This document shows, in pieces, positions 1-8,850 of a DNA stretch of 53,896 nucleotides. Position numbers and translations under genes: made by a program. The notes beneath the pieces are model-generated. The model had not been told where the DNA came from. It saw only the letters and a list, made by a program, of their open reading frames with translations, and ran no database searches. The first letter of the stretch is position 1. The number at the start of each line of letters is the position of its first letter. Source of the DNA: Chloroflexota bacterium (GTDB taxonomy: Bacteria; Chloroflexota; Anaerolineae; Anaerolineales; Villigracilaceae); assembly GCA_013388685.1 (NCBI GenBank), contig JACAET010000056.1, forward strand, positions 1 through 53,896, given 5' to 3'.

Positions 1-723
1 CTGCTCTCGGTCAACCTGGACCCGAGCCTGGCCGCCGTCCGAGATCAGTTCCTCGCCTCGTGGGATTACCAGGAGCGCGCCGATTCGCAGTCTGCCGCCG
101 TCTTCGAGTGGTTCTGGTGGAATTTGCTCATGGATACCTTCAAAGACGACCTGCCCAAAGACTACTGGCCCGAAGGCGGCTCGCGCTGGTACGTGATCAT
201 GCGCAATCTGGTCGAACAGCCAAACAGCCCGTGGTGGGACGACAAAGAGACGGAGGCCGTCGAGACCCGCGACGATATCTTCGCCCGCGCCTTCGACGAG
301 ACCGTGACACAGATTCAAAAAGAATACGGCAAAGACCCCGCCCAATGGCCGGCCTGGGGCAAACTGCACACCGCCACTTTCCGCAACCAGACGCTGGGCA
401 AATCGGGCATCGCCCCCATCGAGGTGCTCTTCAACCGCGGACCCTTCGAGACCGGCGGCGGCAAGAGCATCGTCAACGCCACCGGCTGGGAACTGGGCGA
501 ATCCTTCGAGGTGGATTGGCTGCCCTCCGAGCGCGAAATCGTGGACCTGGGGGACCTGAACAACTCGCTGGCCGGTCACACCACCGGGCAGTCGGGTCAC
601 GCCTTCCATCCGCATTACGACGACATGGCGCAAATGTGGGCGGAGGTCGGTTACGTTCCGATGTGGTGGGACAAGGAATCGATCATCCAGGATGCCGAGG
701 GACATCTGGTCCTCACGCCGTAA
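1..723 (+). CDS. Penicillin acylase (S45) family protein, C-terminal part
   Basis: The reading frame is open from the first base and ends with TAA at 721-723, giving 240 C-terminal residues of a gene whose start lies outside the window. The text contains features of the C-terminal beta-subunit of the penicillin amidase family: a WDY segment near residue 21, an alternating Ala/Phe/Trp helix just after it, and near the end the HTTGQSGHAFHPHYDD region with the closing W. Members are Ntn hydrolases that cleave amide bonds in beta-lactams, acyl-homoserine lactones or other N-acyl compounds after autoproteolysis. The N-terminal nucleophile Ser is upstream and cannot be checked, so the substrate is unknown. 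The next gene is convergent on the minus strand. Confidence 0.85.
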   Translation: MLSVNLDPSLAAVRDQFLASWDYQERADSQSAAVFEWFWWNLLMDTFKDDLPKDYWPEGGSRWYVIMRNLVEQPNSPWWDDKETEAVETRDDIFARAFDETVTQIQKEYGKDPAQWPAWGKLHTATFRNQTLGKSGIAPIEVLFNRGPFETGGGKSIVNATGWELGESFEVDWLPSEREIVDLGDLNNSLAGHTTGQSGHAFHPHYDDMAQMWAEVGYVPMWWDKESIIQDAEGHLVLTP

Positions 724-787
724 AAAGCAATCCGGCAACTGCACAATCGGCGTTCTGCAATAATAGCGTAGCGGGCGTTCTCCAACG

Positions 788-1171
788 TCAACTACGCTTT
801 AGTTTTAATGCCAGAACGGAAAAGAAAAATACCCCCAGATAACTGAACGTCAAATCCAGCAGATCAAAGGAACGGTTCGGAAAATAGTGTTGGGAAAATT
901 CTTCGAGACCGATGAGCAGGATGAGGGTCAAGGCAGATCGAAAGGCAAGCAGATTCGGGCTCAGTTCCGCATACATGCGAAAGAGGGCAAGGTTAATCAA
1001 AAGGGCGAGTATCCCGTAAAGGAGGAAGTGTCCCGTCTTGTCGGCGCAAGGAATCCCGTTGAAAAACTTCAGGATGCCGAGCATGCCGAGATCGGCAAGA
1101 ACGATGATGCCCAAGATGAAGACGGTACAGCAAACCGCAAGTCGTTTCACCCAAAACGCGCGTTCGTGCAT
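788..1171 (-). CDS. VanZ-like membrane protein
   Basis: A 127-residue protein with about four hydrophobic helices (roughly residues 9-26, 47-66, 79-90 and 106-122). The DKTGHFLLYG segment at 44-53 and the EEFSQ-FPNRSFDLLD segment at 90-106 are the conserved polar patches of the VanZ-like family. VanZ itself gives low-level teicoplanin resistance, but most family members have no known biochemical role. The gene sits 51 bases downstream of the DedA gene on the same strand and may be co-transcribed with it, which fits a cell-envelope context. The function in this organism is not shown by the sequence. Confidence 0.75.
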   Translation of the reverse strand: MHERAFWVKRLAVCCTVFILGIIVLADLGMLGILKFFNGIPCADKTGHFLLYGILALLINLALFRMYAELSPNLLAFRSALTLILLIGLEEFSQHYFPNRSFDLLDLTFSYLGVFFFSVLALKLKRS

Positions 1172-1222
1172 TTGTAAATAACGCCGGATGGTTTATTTTG
1201 TCCCTCAACCTGCGGTGCAACA

Positions 1223-1882
1223 CTAGGACGTCTCTGTTTTGATGTGCGCCGTCTTCGCTTCGCGCCGCGCCTTCCACCACTCCACGAACATAGGCACGAC
1301 CGAAATCAGAATGATGGCGACAATCACAAACTCGAAGTTCTTTTTGACAAATTCAAGGTTGCCAAAGAAAAAACCAAGGAGGGTAAAGAGCGTCACCCAG
1401 ACAGCGCCGCCCACCACGTTGTAAGTGGCGAAGTATCCGTAGGTCATCTTGCCGATCCCCGCAACGAAAGGAGCAAAGGTGCGCACAATGGGAACAAAGC
1501 GCGCCAAGAAAATCGCCTTGCCGCCGTGTTTTTCGAAGAAGGCGTGGGTCTTATCGAGATATTCCTTCTTAATCCATTTGACGTTGTAAGCGCGCTCGCC
1601 GAGGTAGTGACCGATAGAGTAGTTGACGGCATCGCCCAGTACCGCCGCGACGAAGAGCAACCCCACAATCACCCAGACGTTCAATGAGCCCAGGGCGGCA
1701 AAAGTGCCGGCGGCAAAAAGGAGCGAGTCGCCGGGCAGAAAGGGAGTGACGACGAAGCCGGTCTCCATGAAAATGACAAAAAAGAGGATGGCATACGTCC
1801 ATGTTCCATAATCCAGAATGATGCGCGCCAAATATTCGTCCAAGTGCAGGAAAAGGTCGAGCAAAAATTTGATTTGTTCCAT
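1223..1882 (-). CDS. DedA family (VTT domain) membrane protein
   Basis: A 219-residue integral membrane protein with the DedA signature: a membrane-embedded acidic residue E40, the PGDSLL loop at about 50-55, and the FLARFVPIVR segment (R128, P131, R134) followed by a Gly-rich re-entrant region. DedA/VTT proteins act as lipid scramblases or flippases, and some (UptA) recycle undecaprenyl phosphate across the cytoplasmic membrane. The start at 1882 is preceded by a GGAG about eight bases upstream. The gene begins 22 bases after the stop of the DUF368 gene, so the two are probably one transcript. The exact lipid is inferred from neighbours, not seen. Confidence 0.9.
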   Translation of the reverse strand: MEQIKFLLDLFLHLDEYLARIILDYGTWTYAILFFVIFMETGFVVTPFLPGDSLLFAAGTFAALGSLNVWVIVGLLFVAAVLGDAVNYSIGHYLGERAYNVKWIKKEYLDKTHAFFEKHGGKAIFLARFVPIVRTFAPFVAGIGKMTYGYFATYNVVGGAVWVTLFTLLGFFFGNLEFVKKNFEFVIVAIILISVVPMFVEWWKARREAKTAHIKTETS

Positions 1883-1904
1883 TCATGTTCTCCAATCGTT
1901 CCGG

Positions 1905-2816
1905 CTAAGCGGCAGCTCGGAAACCCGCAAAGCGTTCCATCATAAGCACCAGGCTGACGCCGGCAGCCATCAACACCATAGCAAAGAATTCTTCAGCGCC
2001 AAACGCCGAAGGAAGGAAGTTCGTCTCACGCGCCAGCAATTCACCCGCGCTTTCGACGGTTTTCCAGGGCCAGACCTTGCGCAAGGAACCGATCATGAAA
2101 CCGGTCAGAATCGCCACGAGCAAGTCGTGATTGCGGTACAGCATCCAGCGCAGTAAACGGACGAATGTAAGAAGTCCCATCACTGCGCCCAGTCCCACCA
2201 GGGCAATGGTCAAAATATCGAAATGTTTCACGGCAAAAAGGATGTAGGAATACTTTCCCAAAAGGACGAGGATGAACGCTCCAGAAATCCCCGGCAAAAT
2301 CATGGCGCAAATGGCCACCGCGCCGCTCAGAAAGAGCAGGAGCGGCGTATGCGGCGTCTCCGATGGCGAAAGCTCAACCAGAACGAAGGCTCCCACCGCC
2401 GCCGCGATTGCCGCAAGGAGGTTGACAACGCTCCAGCGGCGCACCCGCCGGCGCACGGCGACAATCGAAGCAAGGATCAAACCGAAGAAAAACGCCCAGA
2501 TGTAGACCGGATGATTCTCCAGCGCCCAATGCAGGACATTCGCCAGCGCCAGGACCGCGCTCAGAATGCCCAGCGCCAGCGACAGGAGAAATCTCCAGGG
2601 AAAGGACTCGAGCGCGGTACGCCACTTGAGGGTGAGCAGATTTGCAAGGAATCGCGCATTTACGGCATGGATTGCTTCGATCAGCTCATCATAAATGCCA
2701 AGGATGAACGCCATCGTCCCGCCCGAAACGCCAGGCACCACATCTGCCACGCCCATTGCAAATCCGCGCGCACCAATCCAAAAATAATCCGTAAGGTTAC
2801 GTTTTCGGTCGTTCAA
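1905..2816 (-). CDS. DUF368 membrane protein (PopT-type undecaprenyl-phosphate translocase family)
   Basis: A 303-residue polytopic protein. It carries the two internal repeats of DUF368: VPGVSGGT at 27-34 and LPGISGAF at 174-181, each in a membrane-embedded loop and expected to be in inverted topology. Members of this family were recently shown to translocate undecaprenyl phosphate (C55-P), the carrier lipid for peptidoglycan and other envelope polymers. The best start is a TTG at 2816; no in-frame ATG gives a better N-terminus, because the GARGFAMGVADVVPG helix must be kept. A TATAAT on the minus strand 47-52 bases upstream could start the DUF368-DedA(-VanZ) transcript. Confidence 0.88.
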   Translation of the reverse strand: MNDRKRNLTDYFWIGARGFAMGVADVVPGVSGGTMAFILGIYDELIEAIHAVNARFLANLLTLKWRTALESFPWRFLLSLALGILSAVLALANVLHWALENHPVYIWAFFFGLILASIVAVRRRVRRWSVVNLLAAIAAAVGAFVLVELSPSETPHTPLLLFLSGAVAICAMILPGISGAFILVLLGKYSYILFAVKHFDILTIALVGLGAVMGLLTFVRLLRWMLYRNHDLLVAILTGFMIGSLRKVWPWKTVESAGELLARETNFLPSAFGAEEFFAMVLMAAGVSLVLMMERFAGFRAAA

Positions 2817-2862
2817 ATCAATTCTCGCTTTCTGATAATCCCGGTTGTTACAACGGGGATGG

Positions 2863-2868
2863 ATTATA
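2863..2868 (-). promoter_or_regulatory. Candidate -10 element upstream of DUF368 gene
   Basis: ATTATA on the plus strand reads TATAAT on the minus strand and lies between the stop of the upstream small gene (2875) and the TTG start at 2816, leaving a leader of about 40 bases. I do not see a good -35 hexamer at 16-18 bases, so this is a weak call. Confidence 0.3.
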
Positions 2869-2874
2869 TCGTGT

Positions 2875-3141
2875 TTACTGCTTGGGCTCGACGCGGCTGA
2901 GCCAATCGCCCATCAGAAGAAAAAGCAGACTCCCGATCGTGGACAATCCCAAATTCAACGCGCCGATCGGGAGGACAACCCAGCCGCGCCACGAGCCAAA
3001 CCAATGACCCACCGCGAACCCCAACAGGCTCGATGCCAGGCAGAAAAGCAGGTGCCAGAAATCTCCGCCGCGCAACAAATGGTACAACGCGCCGTAAAGA
3101 GACGCGACGAGAAGCGCAAAGAGCAGGGCGGGTAACGTCAT
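2875..3141 (-). CDS. Small hypothetical membrane protein
   Basis: An 88-residue protein with three clear hydrophobic helices (about 3-23, 27-49 and 53-78) and a short basic tail. Gly-Ser-Trp-Arg-Gly-Trp in the loop before helix 3 suggests a tight turn at the membrane surface. I recognise no family. It lies 27 bases downstream of the S9 peptidase gene on the same strand, and the composition of the hydrophobic segments makes it a credible gene, but its role is unknown. Confidence 0.55.
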   Translation of the reverse strand: MTLPALLFALLVASLYGALYHLLRGGDFWHLLFCLASSLLGFAVGHWFGSWRGWVVLPIGALNLGLSTIGSLLFLLMGDWLSRVEPKQ

Positions 3142-3168
3142 GAAAACTCACCGGCAGTTTTCCGCCAG

Positions 3169-5079
3169 TCACGGATTCAAATGTTTCGCAAAGAAATCGG
3201 CAATGGCGTTATAGCAGTTCACCCGATTTTCGTATTTCAACACATCATGACCTTCATCTTCGAAAACCAAAAGTTCGATGTCTTTGCCCTGCTCCCTCAA
3301 TTCACGGACAAGATCCTCCGATTCGGCGGCGACCACACGCGGATCATTGCGTCCCTGAATGACAAGCATCGGCGCCGTCATGTTGTGGATGTGGGTTTTG
3401 GGCGAACGCTGGATCAAGTCGGCGCGCTCCTCCGGCTTCTCAGGATCACCGATCGCCATTTTGAAATACGGTTTCCAGGTTTCGGGAATACGCGCGGAAA
3501 AGGTCACAAGGTCATACGGACCGAACATATCACAGGAGGCTTTCCATAGTTCGGGATGGAGACCCGCCTGCATGAGAGTCATGTAACCGCCGTACGAGCG
3601 ACCCACCACCGCGGCACGTTTCACGTCGAGGCGTTTATCCTTCGGCAACACCTTTGTCATCGCGTGAACATGATCGAGGCGATCCTGCCCGCCCCAATCT
3701 CGATCCACACGTTTGGTGTAGGAGAGACCGTACCCCGTGGAGCCGCGCACGTTCGGGACGAATACCGCAAAGCCGCGCAGTGTCAGGAACTGAATCAACG
3801 GCATCGAGAACCAGGCAAAGTCGGGGCGTTCCTGTCCCTGCGGTCCGCCGTGAATGTAATAGACAACCGGGCGCGAGCCTTTGTAGCCGAGTCGCTCCGA
3901 GGGGAGATAAAGCCGGGCTGAAACACGCAAACCATCGTGAGAAATGAACGAGGCGTCTTCCCCTTTGGAGAGCAGTCCATCGGGAATCCCCAGGATCCTT
4001 TCATCCGTATGACGAATTAACCTCTTCCTTTTTTTGCCGGCAACAGTGTAGAGTTGAGTCGGCGACACCGCTGTCGAAAAAGAGAAGGTAAAAGTGTCTT
4101 CAACGCCGTTATAGTGTATCCGTTCGAGCATGCCGCCATCGAGCGGTTGTTCGCCAACCAGGACATGTATCAATGTCATGCTCCTCTTCTTTTCATCGAA
4201 AACGCCTTCATAAACCCATGAACATCCGTCAATATTGAACATGACAAGATAATGATCCTTATACAGGCGCTCCACGGCTTCCATCTCGCCCGCGCCCTGG
4301 TGCCTGACGCCCTTCAACTTCACAGGTTCCAACACGCCCGGTTTGGACAGATGAATGTAACCGAGGCTAAAGGTATCCTCGAACACCGACGAGGTCACAA
4401 TCACCCCCCTACCCCCCGGTGAAAACACGGCAGACCTCAGTCCGTTGAGCGCAACGGTTTCTCCCTCCGCGCGGTCTTCCAACGCTTTACCGTACAGCAA
4501 AATCTTTTTCCCGTCCTGCCACAAATACAATACGCTGTCGCCCACGGTGTAGCCCGTTCCGAGCAGAAGTTTGGCATGATCCTTGCTGTGATCGAACACC
4601 CCGAATCCAAACGGACTTTCCGCAATTTTGACGAGTTTGCCCGATCGCAGATCGCCGCGATAGGTTTCGACCAGAGGCTGATCGCGCCGCTCGGCGGCGA
4701 GATAGACAATACCTTTTCCGCCGTCGCATTCGCCCAGATGCACGCGGTACGAAGCGAAGAAATTGGCGAAAGCCGGCTCCGGAAAACCGCCCCCCAAAGG
4801 GACCAGCATCGGCTGGTAATTTTCGTCGCCATCCCGGTCAATCATCACCAAAATCTGCCCGAGCTTCTCGAACGCATAAAACGATTTTCCGCCGATCAAG
4901 TGCGGGTTCTGTAAAGCGATATACGGAGGCAGCAGAGGCGCGGGAACGCTTCCGCCAAACGACATGGAATACAAACTCAAATGCCCCGACATGTTGCTGA
5001 GAAAATACACCTTCTCCCGGGCATGTTGAGGCACCACAAACAACCTTGCAGACATCAAAGACTCGACACGATACGACAT
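3169..5079 (-). CDS. S9 family serine peptidase (prolyl oligopeptidase / acylaminoacyl-peptidase type)
   Basis: A 636-residue protein with an N-terminal beta-propeller-like half (about 1-370) and a C-terminal alpha/beta-hydrolase domain (about 375-636). The catalytic Ser is S495 in GRSYGGYM, the Asp is D579 in GRNDPRV and the His is H611 in EDEGHDV. The HGGP oxyanion-hole segment lies at 410-413 and the RGSTGYG loop at 445-451. These are hallmarks of S9 peptidases that remove dipeptides, acyl-amino acids or oligopeptides. There is no signal peptide, so it is probably cytoplasmic. The ATG at 5079 is preceded by GAGGAG five bases away. It follows mnmA after 58 bases on the same strand. Confidence 0.92.
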   Translation of the reverse strand: MSYRVESLMSARLFVVPQHAREKVYFLSNMSGHLSLYSMSFGGSVPAPLLPPYIALQNPHLIGGKSFYAFEKLGQILVMIDRDGDENYQPMLVPLGGGFPEPAFANFFASYRVHLGECDGGKGIVYLAAERRDQPLVETYRGDLRSGKLVKIAESPFGFGVFDHSKDHAKLLLGTGYTVGDSVLYLWQDGKKILLYGKALEDRAEGETVALNGLRSAVFSPGGRGVIVTSSVFEDTFSLGYIHLSKPGVLEPVKLKGVRHQGAGEMEAVERLYKDHYLVMFNIDGCSWVYEGVFDEKKRSMTLIHVLVGEQPLDGGMLERIHYNGVEDTFTFSFSTAVSPTQLYTVAGKKRKRLIRHTDERILGIPDGLLSKGEDASFISHDGLRVSARLYLPSERLGYKGSRPVVYYIHGGPQGQERPDFAWFSMPLIQFLTLRGFAVFVPNVRGSTGYGLSYTKRVDRDWGGQDRLDHVHAMTKVLPKDKRLDVKRAAVVGRSYGGYMTLMQAGLHPELWKASCDMFGPYDLVTFSARIPETWKPYFKMAIGDPEKPEERADLIQRSPKTHIHNMTAPMLVIQGRNDPRVVAAESEDLVRELREQGKDIELLVFEDEGHDVLKYENRVNCYNAIADFFAKHLNP

Positions 5080-5137
5080 GACAACTCCTCATCTTTTTTC
5101 ATATTGGTTTTACTCCAGGACGACCATTCCCATTAAC

Positions 5138-6199
5138 TCACGGGCAGATAAGCCCTCCGCCAATCAATAAATCGCCCTGATAGAAGACCGCGGCCTGACC
5201 CGTCGTGATATCGCGTTGAGGCGCGTCGAACCGGACCTGCGCCTGATTCTCACCCATTGGCGTCACCCACGCATTCGCATCTTGCGCCGTATAGCGAATT
5301 TTCACCTCCGCGCGAAAAGGTGCAGGTGGGACCTCTCCGCTCACCCAATTGACCTCGCGCGCAATCAATCCGGTCGAACCAAGTTCATCCCGAACGCCCA
5401 CAACAAGCGTGTTGTTCACCGCATTCTTCTCGATCACATACAAGGGTACGGGAGAAGCGACGCCCAACCCTTTTCGCTGACCAATGGTGTAATTGGCAAG
5501 CCCGCCATGCTCGCCCAAGATCTTTCCAGTGCGCGTGACGATTTGACCGGGCTTGAACATCGCTGCCGCGTTGCGGCGCAAAAAGTTACGATAATCCTCC
5601 CCTGCAAGAAAACATAAATCCTGCGAATCCCTGCGTGAGGCGGTGGGAAGCCCGCGCGCTTCGGCAATACGGCGAATCTCGGGCTTGAGATAGTCCCCCA
5701 CCGGAAATAAAGCATGTTTCAATTGATGCTGACCCATCACATGCAGAACGTAGGATTGGTCCTTGTTTCGATCCGCAGCGCGCAACAAGCGAAACCCGTC
5801 TGCCTCCCTCCGAAGGCGAGCGTAGTGACCGGTTGCCATGAACTCCGCGCCCAGCGCCAGGGCATGCTCGAGAAGGAACGTCCAGCGAATCTTACGATTG
5901 CAGATCAGACACGGGTTTGGGGTCTCACCGCGCGCATACCCTTCGAGGAAGTATTCCACGACGGTCTCGCGAAAGACATCTTTGGCGTCAACAACATAAA
6001 ACGGAATATCCAGTATCCCCGCCACCCTGCGCGCCTGCGCCATCGCGTCGGGCGTACAACAGCGATTGGAATCCGCCTTGCCCGGTTCGCTCCATAACCT
6101 GAGCATCATCCCGGCGACATCATAGCCCTGCTCTTTGAGCAGGGCGGCGGCAACGGAGGAATCAACGCCTCCCGACATGGCGACCACTACTTTAGGCAT
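5138..6199 (-). CDS. mnmA: tRNA-specific 2-thiouridylase MnmA
   Basis: A 353-residue protein that matches the length and motif order of MnmA. The PP-loop ATP-binding motif SGGVDSS is at 9-15. The catalytic cysteines are C100 in NPCLICNRKIRW (equivalent to E. coli C102) and C196 in DSQDLCFLAG (equivalent to C199). MnmA adenylates and then thiolates U34 of tRNA-Lys, -Glu and -Gln, using sulfur from a cysteine desulfurase. The gene for such an enzyme lies 67 bases upstream on the same strand, so the sulfur donor and acceptor are encoded together. Start ATG at 6199 gives the expected MPKVVVAMSGG N-terminus. Confidence 0.97.
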   Translation of the reverse strand: MPKVVVAMSGGVDSSVAAALLKEQGYDVAGMMLRLWSEPGKADSNRCCTPDAMAQARRVAGILDIPFYVVDAKDVFRETVVEYFLEGYARGETPNPCLICNRKIRWTFLLEHALALGAEFMATGHYARLRREADGFRLLRAADRNKDQSYVLHVMGQHQLKHALFPVGDYLKPEIRRIAEARGLPTASRRDSQDLCFLAGEDYRNFLRRNAAAMFKPGQIVTRTGKILGEHGGLANYTIGQRKGLGVASPVPLYVIEKNAVNNTLVVGVRDELGSTGLIAREVNWVSGEVPPAPFRAEVKIRYTAQDANAWVTPMGENQAQVRFDAPQRDITTGQAAVFYQGDLLIGGGLICP

Positions 6200-6266
6200 A
6201 AGAGTAAATCTCGCGGCGCCGGGATACCTGACATGAAGAAGAATACCGAAAACAGGCGGTCATGGG

Positions 6267-7415
6267 TTATTTCAACCGGCGGGCTTTCTCGACCAATTCA
6301 GGGAGAAGGGAAAGGAACGACTCGATATGCTCGCTCGTTGTCCCGCTCCCCAGGGTCACCCGCAATGAACCCAAACCCCACGCGCGCGGAAGCCCAATGG
6401 CATTCATGACTTCGCTAGGTTCGGGGGTGCCTGTCTTGCAGGCGGAACCGGAGGAACAGGCAAAACCAGCCGCATCGAGCAGAGTAAGCAATACATTGCC
6501 GTCCACATGCTCGAAGACAAAACTGGCGTGATGCGGGAGCCGGGCAACCGGATGTCCCGTCAGACGCGCTTTGGGAATGACTTCAAGCACGGTACCGATG
6601 ATTTGATCGCGCAATGGCGCCACCTGCGCCGTCCGCTTTTCGCGTTCCACGCCGGTCAACCGCAGCGCTTCAGCAAAACCGACAATGTACGATACATTTT
6701 GAGTGCCGGCGCGCAAACCGAACTCCTGCCCGCCGCCCGTGAGATGCGGAAATAAAGGCGTTCCCCGGCGGACGTAGAGCGCGCCCACACCCTTGGGTCC
6801 ATAGAACTTGTGCGCGCCAAGCGACATCATGTCCACGCCCAGTTCCTGAACGTCAACCGGCAGATACGCCGCCGCCTGCACCGCGTCGGTGTGGAAAAGG
6901 ACTCCCCGGGAGCGGCAGGCTTCGGCGATGTCGCGAATCGGGTTGATTGTTCCAATTTCATTGTTGGCATACATGACAGAGACCACCGCGGTGTTATCGC
7001 AGATCGCCTTCGAAACGGTTTCCGGCGAAACCATGCCATGACCGTCCACCTCCAGCCACTCGATTCGAAAACCCTCATATTTTTCGAGATGATACAGGGT
7101 TTTCGTCACGGCGGGATGTTCCGCACGCGAGGCAAGAATCCAATTCGCACCGGTCTTTTCGCGCATGGCATATGCCGCGCCGCGAAGGGCAAGGTTGTCC
7201 GATTCCGAACCGCAGGAGGTGAAAATAATCTCGCCGGGCTGGCAATTCAACATGCGCGCAGTCGTTTCGCGCGCGGTTTCCACAGCGAACTCGGCTCGCT
7301 GCCCATAACGGTGAACGGACGATGGATTGCCGAAGAACTCCGTAAAATAGGGAAGCATCGCGTCGAGCACACGCGAGTCCACCGGCGTTGTGGCGGAGTA
7401 ATCAAGATAAATCAT
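6267..7415 (-). CDS. Cysteine desulfurase (IscS/NifS family)
   Basis: A 382-residue class V aminotransferase-fold PLP enzyme. The N-terminal MIYLDYSATTPVD is typical. The PLP-contacting H100 is in AEHPAV, the Schiff-base lysine is K203 in GAHKFYGPKG, and the catalytic persulfide cysteine is C326 in the SSGSACKTG loop. The enzyme moves sulfur from L-cysteine to a protein persulfide. Its placement directly upstream of mnmA suggests supply for tRNA 2-thiouridine. I see no iscU, iscR or other Fe-S assembly gene beside it, so a dedicated tRNA role is likely but not certain. A TATAAT seven bases before the ATG suggests a near-leaderless message. Confidence 0.95.
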   Translation of the reverse strand: MIYLDYSATTPVDSRVLDAMLPYFTEFFGNPSSVHRYGQRAEFAVETARETTARMLNCQPGEIIFTSCGSESDNLALRGAAYAMREKTGANWILASRAEHPAVTKTLYHLEKYEGFRIEWLEVDGHGMVSPETVSKAICDNTAVVSVMYANNEIGTINPIRDIAEACRSRGVLFHTDAVQAAAYLPVDVQELGVDMMSLGAHKFYGPKGVGALYVRRGTPLFPHLTGGGQEFGLRAGTQNVSYIVGFAEALRLTGVEREKRTAQVAPLRDQIIGTVLEVIPKARLTGHPVARLPHHASFVFEHVDGNVLLTLLDAAGFACSSGSACKTGTPEPSEVMNAIGLPRAWGLGSLRVTLGSGTTSEHIESFLSLLPELVEKARRLK

Positions 7416-7422
7416 CGGGCAG

Positions 7423-7428
7423 ATTATA
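7423..7428 (-). promoter_or_regulatory. Candidate -10 element of cysteine desulfurase gene
   Basis: Plus-strand ATTATA gives TATAAT on the minus strand, ending seven bases before the ATG at 7415. Transcription would then begin at or very close to the start codon. The -35 region is poor. Confidence 0.4.
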
Positions 7429-7515
7429 GCATGGGGATCGTTGGAACTGCGCAGGGGAATCGTTCGTTAAGAGTCGGATGGAACCGTGTAAAATACAATT
7501 TTCGAAAGGAGAATA

Positions 7516-8247
7516 ATGACTCGAAAAGTTCTGTCCATTCTGCTTATCGGCATGTTCACCCTGACCGCCTGCGGAAGCGGAGAAGCGGATGCCACACCCA
7601 CCCTGGACGCGAATCTCATTCAAACCCAGGCAATCGGAACATTTTCGGCGGCTCTGACCCAGACTGCATTTGCCGCGCCAACCCAAACGCCTCCCTCCAC
7701 GCCGACGATGCTCCCCACCTTTGAGCCGCTTGCCACCAGCCCGATCATCACCCTTCCAGCGGCAACGTTTCCAGCCGCCGCAGCATCGCCAACCGCCTCA
7801 TGCTACCAACTTCGCTTTATCAGCGACGTAACAGTGCCAGACAATACGCAAATGGCGCCGGGACAATCCTTCACCAAGACATGGAAGGTAAAAAATGTCG
7901 GGACCTGCGCGTGGGACGCCGGTTTCAAATTCGCGTTCGTGGGCGGTGATCAGATGAATGGCGCGACCTACACCCTTCCGTCTTCGGTAGCGGCAAACGC
8001 TGAAGTTGACATCTCCATCGCCATGATCGCTCCGATCAACAAAACAGGATCGGTGCGCGGCAACTGGCGCATGCAAACTGCCGGCGGGACATACTTCGGA
8101 GACGAGGTGTATGTGCTGATCATTGTTGGCGGCGCAACGCTCACACCCACAAAAGCCACCCCAACAAATACAAGCGCGCCTCCCGCCTCAACGGCAACTG
8201 CAACCCCGGAAACGCCAACTGCCACTGCCACACCCCTCAACCCGTAA
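7516..8247 (+). CDS. Lipoprotein with NBR1-type Ig-like domain
   Basis: A 243-residue secreted protein. Residues 1-18 form a signal peptide and LTAC ends at C19, a lipobox, so the mature protein is probably lipid-anchored outside the cell. Residues 25-95 are a Thr/Pro/Ala-rich linker. Residues 95-205 match the Ig-like domain first named from human NBR1 (pattern: disorder-avoiding FxxDVTVPDxTxMxPGxxFxKTWxVKNxGxCxWdaGF). A second Thr-rich tail closes the protein. Such domains are common in Chloroflexota exported proteins and are presumed to bind carbohydrate or protein surfaces; no ligand is known. AAGGAG at 7506-7511 supports the ATG at 7516, and TACAAT or TAAAAT at 7489-7499 is a possible -10. 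Confidence 0.88.
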   Translation: MTRKVLSILLIGMFTLTACGSGEADATPTLDANLIQTQAIGTFSAALTQTAFAAPTQTPPSTPTMLPTFEPLATSPIITLPAATFPAAAASPTASCYQLRFISDVTVPDNTQMAPGQSFTKTWKVKNVGTCAWDAGFKFAFVGGDQMNGATYTLPSSVAANAEVDISIAMIAPINKTGSVRGNWRMQTAGGTYFGDEVYVLIIVGGATLTPTKATPTNTSAPPASTATATPETPTATATPLNP

Positions 8248-8338
8248 CGGATGTCGCGCAGTTTGCCGTAACCCGGACATTCATGCCGCTTGAAAATGCG
8301 AGAGCGCGGTTTGCCGCTTTCGATTCAGGTGCGGGAAT

Positions 8339-8599
8339 TCAGATCCCCGCATTGCTTAAGGCGTTCAGGATCTGGGACAGTGCGGCGGTGACGGCGGGAT
8401 GCTCGACCTCGAAATGGTCAATGGCGCTTTGCAGCCTATCCATAAGCGTTTTCGGGTTTTCCTGATCGGGGTCGAGAAGTTTTCGAATGTCCGCGTTGAT
8501 CTGACTCAACAACTCAAGCCCCTTGGGGTCTAACGACTTGGTCCTTTCGAGCTCGTCGTGAAGCTGTCGAAGGAGTTCGCGAAGTTTCTGGTCGGACAT
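8339..8599 (-). CDS. DUF4404 family protein
   Basis: An 86-residue acidic helical protein. The start at 8599 (MSDQKLRELLRQLHDEL) is preceded by GGAGGAG seven bases upstream; a longer reading to 8734 has no such site and adds a basic non-helical piece, so I reject it. The length, the early LRxLLxxLHxELE helix and the later helix with VEHPxVTAALxxIxNxLSNxGI fit the DUF4404 family, whose function is unknown. The protein is probably a soluble two-helix bundle. It stands alone on the minus strand between two plus-strand units. Confidence 0.78.
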   Translation of the reverse strand: MSDQKLRELLRQLHDELERTKSLDPKGLELLSQINADIRKLLDPDQENPKTLMDRLQSAIDHFEVEHPAVTAALSQILNALSNAGI

Positions 8600-8806
8600 G
8601 ATTGCTCCTCCTTGGTACTGACGGATTGAAAAAGCGGATTTCCTCCTTCTTATTTTACAGCATCTGACGACGATCGAACCGGGATTGGGCGCGCCACGAA
8701 TCTTTGCAAGAAAACCAAAAACGCGAACGTGCAATAACCCGCGGCAAACAAGAAAATCTGTCTTACGGTTTTTGCCGGAAAGACCAGGGCGCCTCAGGGC
8801 GATTTC

Positions 8807-8835
8807 TTGACATCCCCTTGACGGGTCGCTATAAT
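8807..8835 (+). promoter_or_regulatory. Consensus sigma-70-type promoter of tRNA-Gly
   Basis: TTGACA at 8807-8812 and TATAAT at 8830-8835 are separated by exactly 17 bases and the mature tRNA begins 16 bases after the -10. Both hexamers are perfect matches to the bacterial consensus. Confidence 0.9.
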
Positions 8836-8850
8836 CTCATTCATCCATAT

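Noticed and set aside
8600..8734. Longer N-terminus for the DUF4404 gene
   Set aside because: The start at 8599 has a strong GGAGGAG site; the extension is basic and unlike the family.
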